DNA from: AR5 sp035762565 | Lineage (GTDB): Bacteria; Methylomirabilota; Methylomirabilia; Rokubacteriales; CSP1-6 | Assembly: GCA_035762565.1 (NCBI GenBank) | Contig: DASTOJ010000166.1 | Span: 1-27,328 of the forward strand | Length of the DNA: 27,328 nucleotides | Direction of reading: 5' to 3' | Shown: piece after piece, positions 21,915-27,328 of the stretch | Layout of the letters: each line of letters starts with the position of its first letter | How positions within the stretch are numbered: the first letter of the stretch is position 1 | The notes under the pieces: generated by a model | Told to the model about the DNA's origin: nothing | What the model saw: the letters and a program-made list of their open reading frames with translations, nothing else | Database searches by the model: none | Program-made: the position numbers and the translations under genes

Positions 21915-23000
21915 ATGAAGTTCGGGATGCTCCACCTCTTCGAGAACCCCGCAGGCCGGACCGAGCGGGAGATCGTCCACGAGCAGCTCACGCTGATGCG
22001 CGCGGCCGAGACCTACGGCTTCGACTCGGTGTGGCCGGCCGAGCACCATTTCAGCGAGTACGGCTACTGCGCCTCGCCGGCGCTCTCGCTGGCGGCGCTG
22101 GCCCTGGAGACGAAGCGCGTGCGCCTTGGCACCGGCGTCGTCGTCCTCCCGCTCAACCACCCGCTGCGGGTGGCGGAGGACTTCGCCCTGCTCGACCTCA
22201 TGTCCGACGGCCGCGTGGATCTCGGCATCGGCCGCGGCTACCAGCCGTTGGAGTTCTCGCGCTACGGCGTCGACCAGACGCGCACGCGCGAGATGTTCCA
22301 CGAGGCGGTCGAGGTGATCCGCCGGGCGTGGACCCAGGAGGCGGTGACCTTCCACGGCGCCCACTATCGCTTCGAGGGCGTTCCCGTCCGGCCCCGCCCG
22401 CTGCAGCAGCCACACCCGCCGATCTGGATGGCCGCGCTGAGCCCGGAGACCTTCGAGCTGGCCGGCCGCTACGGCTTCCACCTGCTGTTCGGGACCGCCT
22501 TCGGACTGCCGCCCGACAAGGCGCGCGAGCTGCAGGCGGCGTACCGCCGCGGGCTCGTCGTGGCCGGTCACGATCCTGCGCCGCGCCGGCGTGCCGCCCT
22601 GATGATGGTGTACGTCGCCGATAGCCTGGAACAGGCCCGGGCGGACTTCTACGCGCCCGTCGTCTGGTACTACCGGACGATCGCCCGGTACGTGGCGCCG
22701 CCGGCCGGCCAGCCGCCCGTCAAGGGCTACGAGATGTACGTCAAGACGCGGGACGTCGCCGCGACCGGTACCTGGGACGACTTCGTCGCCCGCAAGGCGG
22801 TCATCTGCGGTGATCCCGACACAGTGGTCGAGGCCCTCGTCACTGCCCAGCAGACCTACGGGTTCACCGATCTGCTGTGCTGGACCCGGCTGGGCGGCCT
22901 GGACCACCAGAAGGTACTGCGCTCGATGGATCTCATGAGCACCAAGGTGTTCCCTCATCTCCGGCATCTCGAGCCGCCCCCGCTGCCGGAGTCGGCCTGA
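21915..23000 (+). CDS. Luciferase-like flavin monooxygenase (LLM class)
   Basis: A 361-residue TIM-barrel protein of the bacterial luciferase/F420-dependent superfamily. It begins MKFGMLHLFENPAG and has YGFDSVWPAEHHFSEYG, VRLGTGVVVLPLNHPLRVAE, LMSDGRVDLGIGRGYQPLEF and HPPIWMAALSPETFELAGRY. FMN or F420 with an unknown substrate is expected. AAGGAGAG precedes ATG 21915. It is divergent from the TetR gene, with a 220-nt shared promoter region, so it may be controlled by the same regulator. The HHFSEYG region belongs to the alkanal-type FMN branch rather than clear F420 enzymes, but the cofactor cannot be fixed from sequence. Confidence 0.9.
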   Translation: MKFGMLHLFENPAGRTEREIVHEQLTLMRAAETYGFDSVWPAEHHFSEYGYCASPALSLAALALETKRVRLGTGVVVLPLNHPLRVAEDFALLDLMSDGRVDLGIGRGYQPLEFSRYGVDQTRTREMFHEAVEVIRRAWTQEAVTFHGAHYRFEGVPVRPRPLQQPHPPIWMAALSPETFELAGRYGFHLLFGTAFGLPPDKARELQAAYRRGLVVAGHDPAPRRRAALMMVYVADSLEQARADFYAPVVWYYRTIARYVAPPAGQPPVKGYEMYVKTRDVAATGTWDDFVARKAVICGDPDTVVEALVTAQQTYGFTDLLCWTRLGGLDHQKVLRSMDLMSTKVFPHLRHLEPPPLPESA

Positions 23001-23001
23001 T

Positions 23002-23088
23002 CGCGAGCTCAATGTCGTCCTCGGTCTGTGCGTGGGCCACGACAGCCTCGTCTTCCGGCATTCCGCGGTGCTGGAGGAGCGGCGGTGA
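23002..23088 (+). pseudogene. In-frame fused relic: DUF1847 fragment joined to peptidase/PDZ tail
   Basis: The frame reads RELNVVLGLCVGHDSLVFRH, then SAVLEERR and TGA at 23086-23088. The LGLCVGHDSLVFRHS part is the signature stretch I recall for DUF1847 metal-binding proteins (N.VLGLCVGHDSLFIK.S). AVLEERR is the end of the M28/PDZ relic at 9537. The fusion is in frame but only 28 residues long, with no start codon, so it is debris from recombination. Confidence 0.65.
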
Positions 23089-23183
23089 GCAGCGGCCTCG
23101 GGCGGTGCGCGCTGCTGCGGCTCAGCGTCGCGGCGACCGCCGCCGCGCTCGTGCCCGGCCGCGCCGGCGCCTCGGCGGCGGCG
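23065..23183 (+). repeat. Diverged repeat, copy B
   Basis: The second copy of the 119-nt block at 9514-9632. It keeps the AVLEERR end, the GTGA overlap and a signal peptide. It is in the same orientation and about 13.5 kb away. After the repeat the two copies retain different parts of the propeller gene. Confidence 0.8.
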
Positions 23184-23290
23184 GCACGCGGCTGATCTTC
23201 CACTCCACCCGGCCGTCGTTCGCCTGCGACCAGATGTTCACGATGCGCGCCGACGGCGGGGACGTGCGGCGGCTGTCCATCGACGGCGGA
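23085..23290 (+). pseudogene. Relic of beta-propeller gene, copy B (signal peptide plus first blade)
   Basis: A GTG start at 23085 gives CALLRLSVAATAAALVPGRA, a signal peptide homologous to that at 9534. It stops at TGA near 23192. In another frame, overlapping that end, GTRLIFHSTRPSFACDQMFT then MRADGGDVRRLS encodes the first blade of a PD40-type propeller. The similarity fades at about 23290, and no further blade is found before the convergent acyltransferase gene. A frameshift and a 3' deletion are inferred. Confidence 0.7.
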
Positions 23291-23378
23291 CGGGGACCCG
23301 TCGCAGGAGGGTGGCTCCCTGTCCGTGCTCGCTCCGCGCTCATCAGCCGGCGGCGGGTCGAGCTCATGTCAAGAAGGT

Positions 23379-24758
23379 TCACGGCGTACCGACGCTGTGA
23401 CGTCCTTTCGCGCCCGCCAGGTAGTCGCGCTGGGCGCGATCGAGTTCCTCGACGATCTCGCGGCGCTCAGCGAGGAGGCGCCTCCCTTCCTGAGCGCGCG
23501 TGAGGAGGAGCGCGCCGAACCTGAGCTGGTGGCGCAAGCGCCCCGTGCCCACCAGATACCGGTACGCGATCAGACCCCCGAGCGGGAGGGAGAGGAAGAA
23601 GGCGAGCGCCCAGCGGAGACCGGCCACCCACCCGACGAGCGACGTCTCGAGCGACCAGAAGAGCGGGAACGCGACGACGCTCGCGAGGAGCCGGATCGTC
23701 GCGTAGTCGGTCTGCCTGCGCGACATCCGCCCCGCGAGCCACCCGGGCAGGTAGTAGGGAAGGAAGTTCACGGCCGCGCCGTACGCGAAGAGCGGGAGGC
23801 CTACGATCGTCTGCCACGACCGTGCAATCCGCTGGCGCTCCGGCGTGCGCTCGAGGCGAGCCCGCGCCGCCTCATCACGGAGCCGGTAGGCGGCAAGTCC
23901 GGCGTGGTAACCGAGAATCCGCTGCCAGAGCCGCTCGATACGCTCGGGATCCTGTTTGCGGAAGTGCTCGACCGCGTCCGCGATCGACCCGGAGCGCTGG
24001 AACGGCGCGATCTGCCGTCCCAAGAGCCCACGCTCCTCCCACAGTTCGTGCTCGATCTCGCCGCGATAGACCGCCTCCACCGCGCTCGCGAGCGCCGCTG
24101 TGTCGATGCGCTCGACGTGGACCACCTCGCGCTCCATCGCCCACTGAAGCGCCGTCGTGAGCGTATGCAGCGCCTTCGGCGGCTCCTCGCGGTAGCCGGC
24201 GAAGCATGATGAGACATCGACCCGCTCGCCGAAAGAGACGAGGACGCGCCCGCGGAACCTCTTGCGGGCCTCGAAACTGAGCCCCACCGGCACGACGGTC
24301 AGGCGCCCCGGGGCGTGCGCCTCGTAGCCGAGCGCGATTCGCGCCGCGCCTGTCTTGATCCGTTGCAGGTGCGCCTCCGAGCGGGTCGCGCCTTCGGGAT
24401 AGATGGCGATGAGCCGCCCGCGGTCGAATGCCTCGTCGCACGCCGCGAACATCTCCGTGTTGCGGCCCATCTTGTCCGGGTCGTCCGCCTTCCGGTGCAC
24501 GGGAATCACGCCCAACGCGACGAGGAACCGCGCGATGAGCCGGTTGCGGAAGAGCGCCGCGGTGGCGAGGTAATGCACCTTCCGCGGGAGCACCGACCCC
24601 ACGAGCAGCGAGTCGATCAGGTTGTTCGGATGGTTGATGCAGAGGAGCACCGGACCCCTGCGCGGTACCCGCTCGGGGTGCCGGACCTCGACGCGCTCGA
24701 AGAAGAACCAGATCCAGAACCGCGCGATCACCCTGACGACGGCGTAGAAGGGGTCCAC
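23379..24758 (-). CDS. PlsC/GPAT-like glycerophosphate acyltransferase
   Basis: A 459-residue protein starting at GTG 24758, which overlaps the DedA stop (GTAGTG) and has a GGAGGAG Shine-Dalgarno. Residues 38-230 are an acyltransferase domain with NHPNNLIDSLLVG (H43 and D49, the H-x5-D form seen in Sct1/Gpt2-like acyltransferases) and YPEGATRSE. The C-terminal half has two to four hydrophobic segments (SWQTIVGLPLFAYGAAVNFL, then VVAFPLFWSLETSLVG). It would acylate glycerol-3-phosphate or lysophosphatidate at the inner membrane. Codon use looks a little less GC-rich than in the aromatic operon, but I could not measure it. Confidence 0.85.
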   Translation of the reverse strand: MDPFYAVVRVIARFWIWFFFERVEVRHPERVPRRGPVLLCINHPNNLIDSLLVGSVLPRKVHYLATAALFRNRLIARFLVALGVIPVHRKADDPDKMGRNTEMFAACDEAFDRGRLIAIYPEGATRSEAHLQRIKTGAARIALGYEAHAPGRLTVVPVGLSFEARKRFRGRVLVSFGERVDVSSCFAGYREEPPKALHTLTTALQWAMEREVVHVERIDTAALASAVEAVYRGEIEHELWEERGLLGRQIAPFQRSGSIADAVEHFRKQDPERIERLWQRILGYHAGLAAYRLRDEAARARLERTPERQRIARSWQTIVGLPLFAYGAAVNFLPYYLPGWLAGRMSRRQTDYATIRLLASVVAFPLFWSLETSLVGWVAGLRWALAFFLSLPLGGLIAYRYLVGTGRLRHQLRFGALLLTRAQEGRRLLAERREIVEELDRAQRDYLAGAKGRHSVGTP

Positions 24759-25378
24759 TACGGCTCCTCCAGGCGCTCCCTCCCGACGCGACGATGCCAT
24801 CGCCACACGCCGACGACCAGCATCGCGGCAAGCGCCAGGAGGCCGGCGAGACCGAGCCAGCGCTCTGCCCGGTGCACATCGGCCATGATGGCTTTGATCC
24901 GATCCGTGAAGAAATACGCCAACCCGAACGCCAACGGGACGCCGAACAACGCGGCACCCGCGTCCGCCAGCGCGAACGTCCAGAACGGGACGCTCGCACT
25001 GCCAGCGGTCAGAAATGCGGCGGCGCGGAGTCCCGTGACGTGCCGCGCCGTGACGACGGTCTTCAGGGCATGCCGTCGATACGCTGTCTTCAGCCACTGC
25101 TCCCGCGCGGGCGACAGTACGAGCCGGACCAGTCGCGAGTTGAGAACCTGCTCACCCCAGTGCCGGCCGACCCAGTAGAGCACCACATCGCCGGATAGCG
25201 CTCCCAGCAGGCAGACGGGTAGCGCCAGCCACCACCGGACGATACCCCCGTGGCTCAGCACGGCCGCCGCGATGATCGGCATTTCCTCGGGGATCGGCAC
25301 TCCCAGGCTGCCGAGCAGGAGCACGACGAAAACCCCGAGGTACGTAAAGTTGTCGACGAAGTCTTGGAGTGCCTCCAC
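24758..25378 (-). CDS. DedA-family membrane protein
   Basis: A 206-residue DedA/SNARE-associated-like protein, GTG start at 25378 with a GAGGA Shine-Dalgarno. Typical motifs are LGSLGVPIPEEMPIIAAAVL at the N-terminus, GDVVLYWVGRHWGE, and RHVTGLRAAAFLTAGSASVP near residues 113-132. DedA proteins are membrane lipid carriers or flippases, some transporting undecaprenyl phosphate or phosphatidylethanolamine. It is coupled to the acyltransferase gene by a one-base overlap, so the pair may act in membrane lipid synthesis and distribution (inference). Confidence 0.92.
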   Translation of the reverse strand: MEALQDFVDNFTYLGVFVVLLLGSLGVPIPEEMPIIAAAVLSHGGIVRWWLALPVCLLGALSGDVVLYWVGRHWGEQVLNSRLVRLVLSPAREQWLKTAYRRHALKTVVTARHVTGLRAAAFLTAGSASVPFWTFALADAGAALFGVPLAFGLAYFFTDRIKAIMADVHRAERWLGLAGLLALAAMLVVGVWRWHRRVGRERLEEP

Positions 25379-25415
25379 GGCGTCCTCGGGTCCAACGGAC
25401 CGCGCGCTGAGCCAG

Positions 25416-25497
25416 ATGCCGCTACAGAAGCTCGGCTTCGACCCGACCCAGGAGGGCCCGCTCCGCGGCGTCCGCGTGCTGGATTTCCTCGCCGGGG
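25416..25497 (+). pseudogene. Relic of a family III CoA-transferase N-terminus
   Basis: An ATG at 25416 begins MPLQKLGFDPTQEGPLRGVR then VLDF, the characteristic start of CaiB/BaiF CoA-transferases (GPL.GVRVLD). After LAGG the sequence no longer matches the family. Only about 27 of some 400 residues remain. It sits in the gap between the DedA and dioxygenase genes. Confidence 0.55.
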
Positions 25498-25609
25498 GTG
25501 ACGGCCGTGCTCCTGCCCAAGGATGCCAGCCCGTCGACTCGGCGCGGCGGATCGAGGCCCGCCGGCGCCCGCGCTGATCGCCAGGCCGGCCCGGATCCGT
25601 CGAGCCCGC

Positions 25610-26551
25610 TCACTCCACCGGCTGCCAGTAGGCGAAGCCGCACCCGGTCTGCGTGCAGTGGGCCGGCACGTACTCGACGACCGTGGCCGGCCGCTTCATT
25701 GCTGCCGCCACGCTGATCCACGCCCGCACCTCGCCGGTGCCGGAGCGGAGGTTGTCGGAGTCGAAGGTGAACAGGTGCTCGAGCGCCGCGACGTCGTTGC
25801 GCTGCAGGCGCTCGAGGATCCAGCGGTCGAGGGGCTGGTCGATCCAGCCGGCGTTGTACATCCCCGGGAAGTGCGAGAGGCCGCCGGAGGCGTAGATGGC
25901 CACGCGCTCGGGCCGGTCGCGGAGGACGTCGGCGATCGCCTCCCCCAGCCGTGCGCACCGCGCCGCGCCGGGCAGGGGCGGGTAGTACTCGTTGAGGAAG
26001 ACGCACACGAGCGGGATCTCGAGACTGGGATCGACCTCGGGGACGAGATTGGAGACCATGTGCGAGACGCCGCGGGCGGGGTTGCCGCGCGGCTCGAACC
26101 GGCCGACGTTGGCGACGTCGAAGCCGCGCTCGACCAGCCCGTGCAGGAGATGGCGGGCGAGCGCGGCGTGCTGGGGGAAGACGAGCTTGGTGCGCTCCTG
26201 GGGCGGGATGCCGAAGGCGTCGCGGGCGCTGCGTCCCCACAGGGGCTCGTCCCCGGTGTAGATCGAGAAGGTGGGGTTGTTGGCCTCGTCGAACATGTCG
26301 CCCTGGTCGTCCCCGATCATCAGCAGCACGTCCGGCCGGTACGCCCGGAGCTGCGCGCGCAGGATGGCGAAGGCGGCCTCGATGCGCTGGATGTGGCCCT
26401 CGATGACCGCTGGAGTGGCCAGCTCCACCCGGGCGCTGTGCGGCAGGTGCTCCCGCGCCTCCGCCGGGATCCGCTCCACCATCCGGGGCCAGTACTGCGC
26501 CTTCTGGAACATCATCGGGGCGTGCGACGACGCCAAGCCCATCCCCAGCAT
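25610..26551 (-). CDS. LigB-type class III extradiol dioxygenase
   Basis: A 313-residue protein of the protocatechuate 4,5-dioxygenase beta-subunit (LigB) superfamily. It begins MLGMGLASSHAP (H10, a likely iron ligand), followed by DVLLMIGDDQGDMFDEANNP, PQHAALARHLLHGLVERGFD, IPLVCVFLNEYYPP and YASGGLSHFPG near residue 230. Such enzymes cleave catecholic rings next to the diol with Fe(II) and O2. There is no alpha-subunit-like domain. ATG 26551 has an AGGAGG Shine-Dalgarno. It is the only aerobic aromatic enzyme in the window, in contrast to the anaerobic operon, and its substrate cannot be told from sequence. Confidence 0.85.
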   Translation of the reverse strand: MLGMGLASSHAPMMFQKAQYWPRMVERIPAEAREHLPHSARVELATPAVIEGHIQRIEAAFAILRAQLRAYRPDVLLMIGDDQGDMFDEANNPTFSIYTGDEPLWGRSARDAFGIPPQERTKLVFPQHAALARHLLHGLVERGFDVANVGRFEPRGNPARGVSHMVSNLVPEVDPSLEIPLVCVFLNEYYPPLPGAARCARLGEAIADVLRDRPERVAIYASGGLSHFPGMYNAGWIDQPLDRWILERLQRNDVAALEHLFTFDSDNLRSGTGEVRAWISVAAAMKRPATVVEYVPAHCTQTGCGFAYWQPVE

Positions 26552-26603
26552 GTCGGCCTCCTGATCGCCGGTCAGCCCGACTCTATCGCCATTCGCCCGG
26601 CGT

Positions 26604-27257
26604 CTACAACAGCCGGTGCTTCGTCGCGAAGGCGACGGCCTCCAGGCGGCTGTGCACGCCCAGCTTGCCGAAGATGTTCTGCACGTGGTTGCGCACGGTG
26701 GCGGGGCTCACGGCGAGCCGCTGGGCCGTCGCCCTGGTGTTGAGGCCCTCCCTCATGCACCGCAGCACTTCCAGCTCCCGCCGCGAGAGCGCCGCCGCCG
26801 GGGCCGCCGCGTCGGGCGCCGCCGGCCCCGGCGCCAGGCGCTCGTGGATGAGGGTGAGCAGCTCCTTGGTCGCCGTCACGTCGCGGAACAGGTGGATCGT
26901 GAGGGGCTCGCCGGCCGGCGACGTCGTGGCGAGGATGCTCATGTCGAGCCAGACCGGCCGGCCGGCCCTCGTGCGCGCGCGCAGGTCGAAGTGCCGCACG
27001 GGTTCGTCCATCTCGACCAGCGTCATCACCCGGCACCCCGGGTAGCAGACACGATTGCCCTCCGTGTCGTGCCCGGCGAAGACCTCGCAGCACCTGCGCC
27101 CGATCACCTCGGGCGCGCCGTACCCGAGGATCTCCTCGGCCGCGCGGTTCCAGCTGGTGATGCGAGCGCTGCCGTCGATGCCGAACGCACCGTCGCCCGC
27201 GCGCGCGAGCGCCTGGTCCAGGGGTGTTGCGCTCGTCTCCCGCTCAGGGCGTTTCAT
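26604..27257 (-). CDS. PAS-LuxR transcriptional regulator with Cys-rich PAS loop
   Basis: A 217-residue one-component regulator. Residues 12-130 form a PAS domain: GDGAFGIDGSARITSWNRAA, EEILGYGAPEVIGRRCCEVF, and a C-terminal WLDMSILATTSPAGEPLTIH with RDVTATKE. Four cysteines (C56, C57, C71, C75) cluster in the RRCCEVFAGHDTEGN then RVCYPGC loop, a possible metal, haem or redox site. Residues 155-217 are a LuxR-type HTH: LSRRELEVLRCMREGLNTRA then TVRNHVQNIFGKLGVHSR. There is no receiver domain. GAGGAGG precedes the ATG and is overlapped by a hairpin. Targets are unknown; the neighbouring dioxygenase is a candidate. Confidence 0.88.
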   Translation of the reverse strand: MKRPERETSATPLDQALARAGDGAFGIDGSARITSWNRAAEEILGYGAPEVIGRRCCEVFAGHDTEGNRVCYPGCRVMTLVEMDEPVRHFDLRARTRAGRPVWLDMSILATTSPAGEPLTIHLFRDVTATKELLTLIHERLAPGPAAPDAAAPAAALSRRELEVLRCMREGLNTRATAQRLAVSPATVRNHVQNIFGKLGVHSRLEAVAFATKHRLL

Positions 27258-27265
27258 CGGCGCCT

Positions 27266-27288
27266 CCTCGCGGTGGCATGCTGCGAGG
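27266..27288 (-). promoter_or_regulatory. Leader hairpin overlapping the Shine-Dalgarno of the PAS-LuxR gene
   Basis: On the mRNA strand CCTCGC (27288-27283) pairs with GCGAGG (27271-27266), with an 11-nt loop holding GCATGC. The second arm shares bases with the GAGGAGG Shine-Dalgarno before ATG 27257, so the paired form would limit ribosome access. This is a possible translation switch or an accident of GC-rich sequence. Confidence 0.4.
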
Positions 27289-27328
27289 TGAATGCCAGGG
27301 TGGAAGCGAATGGTGGCGCGGACTTGCC

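Noticed and set aside
25498..25716. A short plus-strand frame starting TAVLLPKDASPS
   Set aside because: No family match, and it runs into the 3' end of the dioxygenase gene on the other strand.
27278..27328. A divergent gene start (MLRGECQ...) open to the window edge
   Set aside because: Only 17 codons, inside the hairpin of the PAS-LuxR leader and without a Shine-Dalgarno; not enough evidence.

Overview
This is a very GC-rich (roughly 70% by eye) bacterial window with dense, mostly complete genes, many translationally coupled. Gene content combines a periplasmic NarG/NxrA-like molybdoenzyme, copper nitrite reductase, anaerobic aromatic-CoA metabolism, PAS-LuxR regulators and a luciferase-like monooxygenase. 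This resembles soil or subsurface lineages such as Candidatus Rokubacteria or Methylomirabilota. That placement is an inference from gene content and composition; no marker gene is present. I found no rRNA, tRNA, CRISPR array, insertion sequence or phage gene.

Region 1 (1-8.8 kb) is a nitrogen-oxide respiration and stress region. On the minus strand are fmdE-like and a Tat-exported NxrA/NarG-like catalytic subunit cut by the window edge. On the plus strand a Crp/Fnr regulator leads a tightly packed series: a 4-TM protein, a stand-alone DUF542 (ScdA/RIC N-terminal) protein, a double-DUF2249 protein, a 12-TM-like NnrS/heme-copper-oxidase-like protein, and a short protein fusing a radical-SAM SPASM tail to a DUF59 domain. 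An ACT-domain protein, a decayed DUF6448 gene, and nirK with a truncated NnrS-like partner follow on the minus strand. The same palindrome (TATGACS-N2-SGTCATA type) lies upstream of the NxrA-like gene, the DUF542 gene and nirK, and the last two have identical spacing to the start codon. This suggests one Crp/Fnr regulon.

Region 2 (8.9-9.86 kb, echoed at 23.0-23.3 kb) holds remnants of one two-gene locus (M28 peptidase with PDZ, then a beta-propeller protein with a signal peptide) in two differently decayed copies.

Region 3 (21.7 down to 9.86 kb, minus strand) looks like one long operon. In order it encodes a TetR regulator; benzoyl-CoA reductase subunits of the BcrC/BzdN and BcrB/BzdO type; a three-gene molybdoenzyme complex (catalytic, four-cluster Fe-S and membrane anchor subunits, PadBCD-like); two BcrA/BcrD-type ATPase activators; a degenerate 2-oxoacid oxidoreductase gamma-like protein; a Dch-like dienoyl-CoA hydratase; a membrane-tethered Cys/USP protein; and a hemerythrin. 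The molybdoenzyme module splits the reductase from its activator. A plausible reading is phenylacetyl-CoA to phenylglyoxylate to benzoyl-CoA to cyclic dienoyl-CoA to hydroxyenoyl-CoA, but the substrates are inferred.

Region 4 (21.9-27.3 kb) has a divergent luciferase-like monooxygenase, a PlsC-like acyltransferase coupled to a DedA protein, a relic of a CoA-transferase N-terminus, a LigB-type extradiol dioxygenase, and a PAS-LuxR regulator whose ribosome binding site can be paired in a hairpin.
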